NCBI GenBank assembly: GCA_964396785.1 | Contig: CAYNFU010000002.1 | Span: forward strand, 1-64,000 | Source: RBG-16-42-24 sp964396785 | Lineage (GTDB): Bacteria; Patescibacteriota; Microgenomatia; UBA8517 | Reading direction: 5' to 3' | DNA length: 64,000 nt | Shown here: positions 17,886 to 26,841 of the stretch, piece by piece | Layout: the number at the start of each line of letters is the position of its first letter | How positions within the stretch are numbered: position 1 is the first letter of the stretch | Notes under the pieces: model-generated | Database searches by the model: none | Told to the model about the DNA's origin: nothing | What the model saw: only the letters and a program-made list of their open reading frames with translations | Program-made: the position numbers and the translations under genes

Positions 17886-18998
17886 ATGAAATTAGAAACA
17901 CTTCAAGAAAATTTTTCTAGGGCTTTAAGCGTAGCTTCTCGTTTTGCGTCAGCTAAAGCACAACTTCCCGTTTTGGGAAACATTTATCTCTCGGCTAACA
18001 CAAATAAGCTCCTTATCTGTTCAACAAACCTTGAAGTATCTGTTGCAATTGCAATTGGAGCAAAAGTGGTAACCGGTGGGGAAATAACAATTCCATCAAG
18101 AGTAATTAGCGAGCTTATTACAAACTTAACCCCGGGACCTATTACCCTTACTTCCGAAAAGGAAGTTCTGGAAATATCTTCGTCGAATTTTTCTTCAAGT
18201 ATCTCGGGAATGAATGCGGCAGATTTTCCTAAAGTTCCAGAGTCACTCGGAAAGAATCCGTTTTCAATTCCGAAAGACGTGCTTTTGCAAGCCCTTAGCC
18301 AAGTATCATTTGCTGCCTCCGTCGACGAAACGCGGCCAGTTCTCACAGGGGTTCTATTTCTTTTTAAGAAAGGGGGCGTTACTTTGGTAGCAACCGACGG
18401 TTTTCGTCTATCTCAAAAAAAGCTTGCACTTAAAACTTTTGAGAAAGAGAAAAATATGATTCTTCCTAAAGGAGCTTTACTTGAACTTTCAAGGCTGACA
18501 AACGAGGATGAAGATATTTCTTTCTCTGTCCGTGAAGAAGATAATCAAGTTGTTTTTGGGGTAGGAGACATGGTGTTAACTACCAGAGTTTTGGACGGGG
18601 AATTTCCAGACTTTGAGAAGATAATTCCAAAAGAAACCCGTGTCAGAGTAAGCGTGGATAAAGAAGATTTTCTGAGGGGAGTAAAGCTGGCCTCAGTCTT
18701 TGCAAGAGATTCGGCAAACATAGTTCGCCTTTCTTTAAAAAAGGACGGGGTTTTCATTCAAGCCGAAAGCCAAATGGCGGGTAGAGGAGAAAGCGTAATC
18801 GAAGCGAAAATTGAAGGGTCAACAACAAACGGATTTGAAATTACATTTAACTATAGATTCCTTGAAGAATTCTTACACGCCGTCCCCGGGGAGGACGTTG
18901 TTATTGGACTTTCTTCAGAAAATTCCCCAGGGGTTTTTACCGATCCGTCGGATCCTAATTTCCTTCATCTTATAATGCCAGTGAGGGTTCAGGGTTAA
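17886..18998 (+). CDS. dnaN: DNA polymerase III beta subunit (sliding clamp)
   Basis: A 370-aa beta clamp with the three-domain layout. The N-terminus MKLETLQENFSRALSVASRF, the mid region RPVLTGVLFLFKKGGVTLVATDGFRLS and the C-terminal end FLHLIMPVRVQG match the family, including the conserved MP.R terminal segment. It confers processivity on the replicase and recruits repair proteins. It is placed just after oriC, as in most bacteria. The weak purine-rich stretch AGAGGAAAG about 12 nt upstream is one of few Shine-Dalgarno-like sites here. Confidence 0.97.
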   Translation: MKLETLQENFSRALSVASRFASAKAQLPVLGNIYLSANTNKLLICSTNLEVSVAIAIGAKVVTGGEITIPSRVISELITNLTPGPITLTSEKEVLEISSSNFSSSISGMNAADFPKVPESLGKNPFSIPKDVLLQALSQVSFAASVDETRPVLTGVLFLFKKGGVTLVATDGFRLSQKKLALKTFEKEKNMILPKGALLELSRLTNEDEDISFSVREEDNQVVFGVGDMVLTTRVLDGEFPDFEKIIPKETRVRVSVDKEDFLRGVKLASVFARDSANIVRLSLKKDGVFIQAESQMAGRGESVIEAKIEGSTTNGFEITFNYRFLEEFLHAVPGEDVVIGLSSENSPGVFTDPSDPNFLHLIMPVRVQG

Positions 18999-19987
18999 GA
19001 TTTTAGAGCGGGTAAATAAAGAAGAATGGGGACCTCCCCACCGATACCTTTTACGGTTGCCGTACCTTTGAGCAAAAAGACTGGCTGAAATTTTCCTCCA
19101 ACTAAAGTGTCGGCCAGATAGGCCAATTCAACTTCATTCACTACTACTTTTTCTAGATCCGCTTTGGGAAGGTCGACGATACTAATAAATCCTTCCTGGA
19201 GACTTATAACAACCGATTTATTAAGCGAACCTTTGAATTCCTGGAAGTTTTTTACTTGATGCTCTTCGTTGCCAAAGGATAAATCTATGAGAATTATCTC
19301 TGCTTTGATAATCGTCCCGTCTGGCGCAACCCAGACAGATATTGGTGAGGCGTTTGGATCTAATGTTAAGATCTTAAATTCGCTTTCGATCGGAGAAAAA
19401 TTCGCAACATTTATGTCTGCCTTTTCTTTAGTCGTTGAACGTAATCCCTCGGCTGCTGACTCGAACCTTTCAAGAAAAGTAAAATATGAGAAGGTAATCT
19501 CGCTCTCGTTATAAATAGAATTGTCGACAATAAAGTCTCTAGAGAGATTTATCAAAGATTCGTTACTAAGATTTTGGTTAACATATTCAAAAGGAGGATA
19601 GTTAAGGGAATAACCTACCTTTCTTGTCCCACCATAAACAGTAAGAGTGTAATCGGAATTACTCCAATAGTATCTAGTTCCATGGATTTTACCGCTAGCC
19701 GAGCGGGGTTCTCCTTCAAAACCAAACCCAGCCGCTACTTCTTTAGCCTCTTCTTCGGTTAATGGCGAAAGAGACTCAGATTCCAAAAGGCGAACCCTAC
19801 CAGGGAAATTAAACTGGCTTTCTTTAATTGTAGTCTCAATTTGAAAGCCGCCACCAACAGGGTCTGGAATATTTATGGTGGGAAGTGTAGTCACTAACTT
19901 GGATGATTTCTCTCTCCTGAAGAAAAACACAAATGCGGCTCCGAGAATTATAATTCCTATGATTACAAGCACAATCTTTTTTGCCAT
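18995..19987 (-). CDS. membrane-anchored extracytoplasmic protein, unknown
   Basis: A 330-aa protein with a single N-terminal helix (KIVLVIIGIIILGAAFVFFF), a short linker and a large exported domain. The segment SPLTEEEAKEVAAGFGFEGEP followed by TRYYWSNSDYTLTVYGGTRKVGYSL, then repeated two-layer alpha/beta patterns, is reminiscent of YycH/YycI-type regulators of cell-wall signalling. That is only a resemblance and no kinase pair is nearby. It converges on dnaN, overlapping by 4 nt. Confidence 0.7.
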   Translation of the reverse strand: MAKKIVLVIIGIIILGAAFVFFFRREKSSKLVTTLPTINIPDPVGGGFQIETTIKESQFNFPGRVRLLESESLSPLTEEEAKEVAAGFGFEGEPRSASGKIHGTRYYWSNSDYTLTVYGGTRKVGYSLNYPPFEYVNQNLSNESLINLSRDFIVDNSIYNESEITFSYFTFLERFESAAEGLRSTTKEKADINVANFSPIESEFKILTLDPNASPISVWVAPDGTIIKAEIILIDLSFGNEEHQVKNFQEFKGSLNKSVVISLQEGFISIVDLPKADLEKVVVNEVELAYLADTLVGGKFQPVFLLKGTATVKGIGGEVPILLYLPALKS

Positions 19988-20010
19988 TTCTTTAGTTTAT
20001 TTTAACCTAC

Positions 20011-21941
20011 TTACGGAACGGTTACATTACATGGGTCAAGATAATAGCATTGATAACGCACAGATTTAGGAATGTAGGGTGGGGCCATGGGAAGAGCTGT
20101 TGAGGGGCTAAATTCATAGTGTAAGTGGGGNNNNNNNNNNNNNNNNNNNNNNNNNNNNNNNNNNNNNNNNNNNNNNNNNNNNNNNNNNNNNNNNNNNNNN
20201 NNNNNNNNNNNNNNNNNNNNNNNNNNNNNNAGGGTGGGGCCATGGGAAGAGCTGTTGAGGGGCTAAATTCATAGTGTAAGTGGGGATCGCTTGTGCCGGT
20301 TGTATCGCTGGTACCTATTGTTTGACCCATAACGACTGTGTCTCCCGGGTCCACATTCACATCGTCAAGGTGGCCATAAACAGTTGAGAATGGAATTCCT
20401 CCACACGAAGAATTAATTCTAAGGCTGGTTCCATAAACACCCCCCGGTCCCGTTTGTGCAACACCGGTATGGGTTGCAATAACGGGGTGTCCGGCAGATG
20501 CTAGAATATCGATTGCTTCTACTGCCTGGTGGGTATATAAACCTCTCGGTCCCTGGACAATACGTAGAGTTCCCTCTGAGGCATAAGGAAAAATTGGCCA
20601 ACCATATGGACATTCGTCCGGGGGATTGCCTATTCTAACGCCCGCGGAAGCAGACGCCTCAGTATTTTGCTCCTCTGGGACATCGGCAATAATCGTAAAA
20701 GTATCGTTAACCAATGAGTCTCGAAAAGATCCCGAAAATGATTGCTGGTAGGTAATAACATAAGCTTCGCCCACGGGTGAAAGGATAGGGGGTGGAATTG
20801 GAGGAAATGCGCTGGAGGACTGGCCATTTACGGTAATGTTTGTAATGGTTGGGCAGGGAGGGTTACCCGTTTCCTGAACTACCCTGCACTCGGACTGAAA
20901 GCGAATGTTTGTTAGAGTACTCCTTCTTGCTCTGATTTCTATTGTGTAAGTTACCGTAGCCGGAAGTTCCGAGTTATCAAATTCGCTATCGTTTGCGGAT
21001 TTACTGATATCAATGTAAGGGTTGGTTATGGCGAGAGCTAATTCGGGTCCGGGCGGAACAATATAGGCGCCGGAGTTGATTATAAAAAGGATGAGGGCGA
21101 TTGCAATTGGTATGGAGATAATTGCGATTATGGCGATACCCAGCATCGTTGAAAAGGTAGCCGAAATAATTCCTCCCAAAATCCCCAAAGTCTGAAATAA
21201 AAAGATAGCGGCTCCCCCCAGAGCGTCTTCGGCGCCCTTAACCCCCTTTTTTGCTGCCCTTAAAGCTCGGTCAATAGAACCGATTACGACGGTCGTGACG
21301 ACAAAGGCAACGATGTTTCCTATTATCGGGACGCTAGATCCAAGGGCTTGGGTGACAGCTTGGGCGGCGGCTTGACCTCCAACTTTTGTTGCAACAGAGA
21401 TAGCCGCCTTTCCCGCAATCTTTATTCCGGCCCCAACAGCCTTTTTTTTGGCCTGATCTAAAACTTTATCTAAGGCCATATTCGCCATCCCTTTAGCGGG
21501 ACCCAGGTCAATTGACAGGTGTCCCACGGTTGGTACGCTTGCCAGTTGGTAGGTTGTATATTCTGGAAGAGGTTTAAGTGAGACATAACCCGGCTCTTCA
21601 CGATACTCAACAATTTCCAGTTGGGTATTTTGCTCGAGGTAGGTATCTTTAATTTGTTCAGACAGCGTCTGGTTTTCCCCCTCGATAAGCCTTAAACGGT
21701 CGCGGACGCCCCCCAGAGAAGACTTACTTTCCTCGTCAAGGGATGTTTTTTCAATCTCGGTTGTAAGAGACCCGCTTGTTACACCCGAAGCGAATAAAAC
21801 AAGCGGAGGGGCGAAATCCAGATTGTCCTTGATATAACCCAAGCCGGCTTCTTTAATGTCCTGATGGAGCTTTTCGACGTTTGGCCCTCTTACCCCTGGG
21901 GCTTGTAAGTAGGTTATTTTTAAAGAGACTTCTTTTGCCAT
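20011..21941 (-). CDS. M23 family metallopeptidase, T4SS-locus component (interrupted by assembly gap)
   Basis: The reading frame is broken only by an artefact: 100 Ns with a duplicated 55-bp flank. Removing 155 nt leaves 592 codons ending at a TAA at 20011-20013. Residues 1-150 form an extended domain, helices near 170-215 and 245-285 include a strong transmembrane segment, and beta-sandwich-like repeats follow. The M23 (LytM) domain ends the protein, with its zinc ligands in THQAVEAIDI and DPHLHYEF and a YGHLDDV strand. It would cut peptidoglycan cross-links. It follows the VirB4 gene by 3 nt, so a role in opening the wall for the secretion machine is likely. Confidence 0.85.
20131..20230. 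other. assembly gap (100 N) flanked by identical 55-bp copies
   Basis: The 55 bp at 20076-20130 are identical to 20231-20285. The true sequence probably has one copy and no gap: merging restores the M23 reading frame to a stop at 20011. Confidence 0.9.
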
Positions 21942-21944
21942 TTA

Positions 21945-24554
21945 TTAATATGTTCTCATCCCCGCAACCGTTGCCTGGGCGATTGCTGCGGCTTCTATAG
22001 GAGTGACTTGTTGAAGGGGGTCTTTGTCCAGAAGTTCCTGGGGTTTAGTCGTGACAAGGGCGTGTTCTTCTGGTGAGGCAACAACGCGGATGGGAGCATG
22101 GTGAGCTCCCGCAAAAAATATTCCCTCACCCACATTTGCTGCAAGAAGTAGCTGTTTTTCTCCTTCTGAAAGATAGAATAATTGGCCAATATTATCAATT
22201 GCCGCGGGAGATTGTTTAAGAAGAACCCTAAGGGCCGAATTGGTAACAATGGCTTTTCCTATATCTTGGGCCAAGAAATCTTCCACGTCCTGAGTGATTG
22301 TTGTCAGGCCCAAAAAGTATTTTCGGGCACGTTTAACCACCGACCAGAGAAACTGGGCAGAATCGGGGTAGCGCATCATGTGCCAAGCCTCATCAACTAT
22401 CAAGACTCTTTTTTTGAGATCCCTTTTAACCCTTGTCCAAATAAAATCAAGAATAATAAACATGGCAATAGGCCGAAGACTCTCCTCAAGGTCTTTAACG
22501 GAAAACACCGTGAAGGGATTTTTAATATCGATGTTTGTTTGCTGGTCGAATATTCCCACAAAGCTCCCCTTTACGAACTTTTCAATCCGGGCGGCCAAAT
22601 CCATCGCGTCGGGCGTTTCCATTCCTACCAGAGATTTGTATAAGTCTTCCATCAGGGGCGGTTCTTTCTTTTGGGTGACGGGATCTTGGGTAATTCCTTT
22701 TCCCCGATATGCCATAATTAAAGCCCGGTCCAAAAGCGCTTCTTGGGTTGGGGTAAGTGCCCCCATAATAACCTTGCAAAGAGAGTGGAGGGACAGAATT
22801 TTTAGTCCCAGCGAATTTTCTCCTTCTTCATAAACGGCAGATAAGTCAAAAGGATTAATTTTTGAAGGGGAAGAAAAAGAAAATGATATAAATTCCCCGC
22901 CAACCGCCTCGGTCAGGGCTTTGTATTCCGATTCCGGGTCTATAACTATAATTTCTGCTCCCAACATTAGGGTTCTTAAGGCTTCGAGCTTAACAAAGTA
23001 ACTTTTTCCCGCCCCGGAGGTTGCAAAAATGGTCATGTTCGAGTTTTCCAAGGAAAAGCGGTCAAAAATAATAAAAGATTCGTTTTGTGAATTTATTCCA
23101 TAAAGAATTCCCTTGTCGCTCGAAAGCTCTGCCGAGGTCAAAGGGAAGGTGGTTGCCAGCGAGGTTGTATCCATGTTTCTGGTTACGGTTAGTTTGTCTA
23201 CTCCAAAAGGGCCCGCAGAGATAAAAGCGTCGGCACAATCGAGTGCCGGGGGAATGCCCTCGAGCTGAAGTGAACGCAGGGTTGATTTGATTTGGGAAGT
23301 TAGATGGTTCAACTCTTCCAAGTCCGAGGCGGGAACATTTATATAGAAAGAAAAGTCAAAAAAGCGCTCGATTCCCTTAACCAGCTGTTCCTGTAAAGCA
23401 ATAGCATCCTCAAGCTGCGCCTGAGTTGTGGGATTAACAATTTTGCCTCTTTCAATGTCCGTTTCCATCTCCGCTTCCATCTCGGCTATTTTGCGCCTAA
23501 GGTCATCAAGCACGCTCTTGCCCTCAACGGGATAAATATGAAAGGAGATGTCAAGTGAACTATCGAAATTAATTATTTGCTCAAGCCAACCAGGAGAAGC
23601 ATACCTTCTTCTTATGGCTGTATAAAGGGTGCGAATATAAACGCCATTTAATTTAATATAGTCAAAATCAAGTTCAATCGATTGTGGAGCGATTAGGTCA
23701 ATCATCCCAACCTTTTTCTGGATTAAAGAGGTTGCTACTGAAAAAACCTTTGGCTTTTCACCCCATGGTCCGATTTGGCCCTGTGTTGGAATAGGCGCCG
23801 GGGCTTGCACATTAGTCTTTTTCGCGCCTATTTTAAGAAATTCTGGTAATCCTCCAGGTTCGGGCTGGGCAAATTCCTCTCTTTTTTTGGTGGCGGGCGG
23901 TGGGGGATTAAAAATATTATAGTAAAGCTCAACGAGCTCTTTGGTCGTGATCTGCCTTAATTTTAATCCCAGTCTCCCTCCTTGCCTGATTAGGTGATCT
24001 CGCCTGGGGTAAAGAATGTCTTTGGCCTTTTTTACTACATAACTTTTTGCAAATGGAAGTGGGCCAGAGGATTTTGCGAGAGAACTAATTGACTTAGCAA
24101 GGCCCAACTCGAGCGGGCTAAAAGGGATGATTAAATAAAATTTCTTACCCAAAACGTTTTTCTTTTTTACGGCGTCAACTATAAAGAGCTTATACCCCTC
24201 CATAATTTTGGCCAGCTTTGGATCCATGTTTTGCCTCGCCGCTTGGGCAAGGTATTCCATGTAGTGGCTAATATCCTTCCTTTGAGAACGTACCAGAATT
24301 TGTATTGGGAAAGAAAGAGAGTTAAGGAGTGCGGCATAGGCGGCAATTACCGCGTGCTGTTCCTTTTCAGAGAGGAGTCCAAAATTAAGAGAGCTTGACT
24401 CCAGGACAAGAGCGGCCCCGCCGTCTTTATAGAGGACAAGGTCCCCGTCAATGTCTGCAATAGGTAATAAGTCCTGCGATGAGGCAAGTATTGGGGTATC
24501 GGGGACCTTAAAAGGGTTAGGGATTGGTAAGGATGGGAAAGGTAATTTGGCCAT
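21945..24554 (-). CDS. VirB4/TraC-like conjugative ATPase
   Basis: An 869-aa type IV secretion ATPase. The N-terminal half is a VirB4 N-domain (HAVIAAYAALLNSLSFPIQILVRSQ). The C-terminal RecA-like motor carries Walker A ATSGAGKSYFVK, the downstream IIVIDPESEYKAL, Walker B VLIVDEAWHMM and the Gln motif TITQDVEDFL. VirB4 powers substrate or pilin movement across the membrane and is the most conserved T4SS part. The next gene upstream encodes a PrgI protein, a standard partner in Gram-positive-type systems. No VirD4 coupling ATPase or relaxase is visible nearby. Confidence 0.92.
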   Translation of the reverse strand: MAKLPFPSLPIPNPFKVPDTPILASSQDLLPIADIDGDLVLYKDGGAALVLESSSLNFGLLSEKEQHAVIAAYAALLNSLSFPIQILVRSQRKDISHYMEYLAQAARQNMDPKLAKIMEGYKLFIVDAVKKKNVLGKKFYLIIPFSPLELGLAKSISSLAKSSGPLPFAKSYVVKKAKDILYPRRDHLIRQGGRLGLKLRQITTKELVELYYNIFNPPPPATKKREEFAQPEPGGLPEFLKIGAKKTNVQAPAPIPTQGQIGPWGEKPKVFSVATSLIQKKVGMIDLIAPQSIELDFDYIKLNGVYIRTLYTAIRRRYASPGWLEQIINFDSSLDISFHIYPVEGKSVLDDLRRKIAEMEAEMETDIERGKIVNPTTQAQLEDAIALQEQLVKGIERFFDFSFYINVPASDLEELNHLTSQIKSTLRSLQLEGIPPALDCADAFISAGPFGVDKLTVTRNMDTTSLATTFPLTSAELSSDKGILYGINSQNESFIIFDRFSLENSNMTIFATSGAGKSYFVKLEALRTLMLGAEIIVIDPESEYKALTEAVGGEFISFSFSSPSKINPFDLSAVYEEGENSLGLKILSLHSLCKVIMGALTPTQEALLDRALIMAYRGKGITQDPVTQKKEPPLMEDLYKSLVGMETPDAMDLAARIEKFVKGSFVGIFDQQTNIDIKNPFTVFSVKDLEESLRPIAMFIILDFIWTRVKRDLKKRVLIVDEAWHMMRYPDSAQFLWSVVKRARKYFLGLTTITQDVEDFLAQDIGKAIVTNSALRVLLKQSPAAIDNIGQLFYLSEGEKQLLLAANVGEGIFFAGAHHAPIRVVASPEEHALVTTKPQELLDKDPLQQVTPIEAAAIAQATVAGMRTY

Positions 24555-24558
24555 AAAT

Positions 24559-25674
24559 TTAGCTTGTTACGGGCTTTGCTTTAATTGCCATTGGCGGAAT
24601 AATGTTCCCCAGGGCGTCAAAACTTAAGGGTTCAAAAATGAGTCCATTTTTTTCGATTTCAATTGTATAGCGGCCTGTTGTAAGGGGAGTGACAATCATG
24701 AAGTGTCCCAGTTTGTTGCTTTTTAAGGCGCGAACCGGTCGCCCGGCAGAGTCTTTAATTTCTAGAATTGCCCCCTCCACTATTTTTTTGTTTGAATCCA
24801 TTACCTGACCGACTATTACATTGGGAAGACTGGGGGGGAAAGGTGGGGCTGCGTCAGCGCTAAACTGGGCAAATTCTTCGGTGAGCTTCCGTGCCGGAGT
24901 AAGCGTGGGTGCAACAGAAACGATAACCGGTTGAGGTGCCGGTTCTTCTACCTCTTCCTCTTTTTCTTCGTGTAAGGGCTTAATTTTAATAGGTTTTGAA
25001 GGCTCTACTCTTAATTTTTCTTGCCCTTCCTTCTCCTCCCAGGGTTCGGGTTGTTTAGCGTGGGGCAGAGTTGGAGCTAGGCTAAAAAGGCCCGTGATTT
25101 TACTTAAGAAATCCTTTTCGGCCTCCTCGAGATTAGGGAATATTGTAAGTCCAGGTTCTAACTCCTGTGGTTGCGGTGGTGCTTTGGGTTTAATTGAAAC
25201 CGGTTCGCTGGGAACAACACCTTGGGGCCCAGTAGTTTGGGAAGGAGGTCCCCCTTTGGGTGGAGTAAGTGGCTGGGGTGGCGTTATTTCTATCGCAAGT
25301 TCTGGGTACCCCGGCGGTGGAGGGGGTGTGATAGCTGGCGTCGGGAGAGTTGTCGCCTGGTCTTGAAAGAAAATAGTTTCGGCGGGTAACTTCTTCCAAT
25401 AAAAAAGAGTTGGAGAATAAATTGATTTTAGGAAGGCAAAAATCCATTTTTCAAGAGGTCTTTCTTGAAAGGGCAAGAAAGCAAGGGCAGCGCCTGTTAA
25501 AATCGAAATAATTACCAAAGGCCATTTAATAATTCCAATTATTGGCGTTGAATAGAAGACTAAAGCAATTAGCACGCCTCCCCCTACCTGGAGAAATTGT
25601 TTTAGGGTCATGTCCCCCACCAACCGGAATTGGTAAGAAGAAATTTGTTGGGGTATAGGGTGCTGTTCTTCCAT
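24559..25674 (-). CDS. PrgI family protein fused to a carboxypeptidase-regulatory-like domain
   Basis: A 371-aa protein. Residues 1-95 are a PrgI/TcpE-type module (QISSYQFRLVGDMTLKQFLQVGGG, then two membrane helices and FLPFQERPLEKWIFAFLKS). PrgI proteins accompany VirB4 ATPases in Gram-positive conjugation machines. A Pro-rich, charged linker (about 105-285) leads to a C-terminal beta-sandwich of about 85 residues, NVIVGQVMDSNKKIVEGAIL..DSAGRPVRALKSNKLGHF, typical of carboxypeptidase-regulatory/Cna-B-like domains. The fusion suggests a membrane subunit carrying an adhesion or assembly module. It ends 4 nt before virB4. Confidence 0.85.
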   Translation of the reverse strand: MEEQHPIPQQISSYQFRLVGDMTLKQFLQVGGGVLIALVFYSTPIIGIIKWPLVIISILTGAALAFLPFQERPLEKWIFAFLKSIYSPTLFYWKKLPAETIFFQDQATTLPTPAITPPPPPGYPELAIEITPPQPLTPPKGGPPSQTTGPQGVVPSEPVSIKPKAPPQPQELEPGLTIFPNLEEAEKDFLSKITGLFSLAPTLPHAKQPEPWEEKEGQEKLRVEPSKPIKIKPLHEEKEEEVEEPAPQPVIVSVAPTLTPARKLTEEFAQFSADAAPPFPPSLPNVIVGQVMDSNKKIVEGAILEIKDSAGRPVRALKSNKLGHFMIVTPLTTGRYTIEIEKNGLIFEPLSFDALGNIIPPMAIKAKPVTS

Positions 25675-25756
25675 GGACAGAATTTTTTTCGCCTAATCCT
25701 AGAGTACTGCGTGAACAATCCAATTCAAGGGGAACCATTTTTCACAAAAGTACTTC

Positions 25757-25785
25757 TTGATATCTAAGGGGTGTATTAATATACT
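25757..25785 (+). promoter_or_regulatory. sigma-70 promoter for zinc-ribbon gene
   Basis: TTGATA (25757-25762), exactly 17 nt, then TATACT (25780-25785). The predicted start near 25792 makes a leader of about 95 nt, much longer than at other genes in the window, and that leader carries the cobalamin-riboswitch-like RNA. Confidence 0.65.
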
Positions 25786-25794
25786 CTTTTTTAA

Positions 25795-25887
25795 AGGTTG
25801 TGTTTAAGGAATCCGGCGAATTTCCGGAGCTGTGCCGCAACTGTTAAAGCCAGAAAACTAACAACTTCGTATCCCGAGCAGGAAAAT
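25795..25887 (+). promoter_or_regulatory. cobalamin-riboswitch-like leader RNA
   Basis: The leader contains AAGGAATCCGGCGAATTTCC followed by GGAGCTGTGCCGCAACTGTT and AAAGCCAG. This is close to the conserved cobalamin riboswitch core (AGGGAA..CCGGTGAAAATCCGG, GCTGT.CCGCAACTGTAA, AGCCAGGA). A GTTGT/ACAAC pair (5' arm near 25797, 3' arm near 25860) closes the element. Peripheral P7-P11 helices are absent, as in short class-II forms. The B12 box is weaker (GCCAGAAAACTAAC rather than GCCAGGAGACCTGCC). The ribosome site AGCAGGA follows directly, fitting translational control. The match is by eye and the ligand is unproven. Confidence 0.55.
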
Positions 25888-26787
25888 ATGTCATACGCAG
25901 AAAATCTCCGTACAGTAGAAGAATTCACCGAAAAAGGCTGGCGAGAAACGCCACACTCAAGGCGCGTAGAGGAAATAATCTCCGTGTATAACGAGACCAG
26001 TCGGCTTACAGACAGATACACTTATTTTTACGACCAAAAAGGATTTTACATGTGGGCAAAAGATAAGGCCGATGACGCCCCAAAAAAAATTTACGTCAAA
26101 GACATTATAGACAGGCGGTCATATCCGTCTTCGGCAGAGGGAGAAGTCTTTGATAAACTTGAAGACTGGTTTCCCAAAAATACAGAAGGCCAGGCTATAT
26201 GGGCAAGCCTGCCTTACCCCGGAAGGGATCCCGACCCTAAGGTTATTTTCCATCAAATAGCCTACACCGCCGGGGATATGCAAAAGGTTTTGAAAAATTC
26301 AGCAGTCGGATTTAAAGCTACTAATGAAGCGGTTCTTGACATTCTTCACGAGTTTTTCCCGGAAACAATAGATTTTACCAACCCAGAAGCATTTAGGCCT
26401 CACCTGATAGCCGTTGATGGCAACTTCGACCTTTCGGGACTATTAACCAGGATTAAGGAAATTGACCCCGAAGCACTAGTGGCGAATGGCAAATTTGAAG
26501 AAAAACAACTTAATGAAAGAGCGGCCTATATCTCAAACCTTATCGGATCAGGGGCAGCGGCCAGATTCGTAGCCGTTGAAGCGCGAAGATTGGGCCTTGT
26601 CGGCCAACACCCGATAAGCTGTCTCAAAGGACTAAGCTTCTCCGAGCTGATAGCGGGTAGTCAATCAATACAGGACCAATATGGATCGTTGGAATTCAAG
26701 TGTCCCACTTGTAGTGCAACAAATAGAAGGCAATCAGGAGTGCTTATCTCCAACTGTCAGCACTGTGGGGCAAATGTCAGATGCTGA
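25888..26787 (+). CDS. zinc-ribbon protein of unknown function
   Basis: A 299-aa cytoplasmic protein. Most of it (about 1-265) is alpha-rich with no recognised motif. The C-terminus has two CxxC pairs, FKCPTCSA...NCQHCGANVRC, a zinc ribbon of the type seen in RNA/DNA- or complex-binding proteins. The ATG at 25888 follows an AGGA Shine-Dalgarno by 5 nt; the frame also extends 30 codons upstream but that would translate the structured leader. It is transcribed against the flanking T4SS genes. Function unknown. Confidence 0.75.
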   Translation: MSYAENLRTVEEFTEKGWRETPHSRRVEEIISVYNETSRLTDRYTYFYDQKGFYMWAKDKADDAPKKIYVKDIIDRRSYPSSAEGEVFDKLEDWFPKNTEGQAIWASLPYPGRDPDPKVIFHQIAYTAGDMQKVLKNSAVGFKATNEAVLDILHEFFPETIDFTNPEAFRPHLIAVDGNFDLSGLLTRIKEIDPEALVANGKFEEKQLNERAAYISNLIGSGAAARFVAVEARRLGLVGQHPISCLKGLSFSELIAGSQSIQDQYGSLEFKCPTCSATNRRQSGVLISNCQHCGANVRC

Positions 26788-26841
26788 TTGTTAAAAGACC
26801 TCAAAATGGCAAAAAGGCCGTATCAGTGCTAAAATGTAGGC

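Noticed and set aside
20076..20285. 55-bp direct repeats at the four gaps as a mobile-element or repeat family
   Set aside because: Each pair is unique to its gap, exactly 55 bp, and always flanks 100 Ns; this is an assembly pattern.
25798..25887. 30-codon N-terminal extension of the zinc-ribbon protein
   Set aside because: It would translate the structured leader; the ATG at 25888 has an AGGA site 5 nt upstream.
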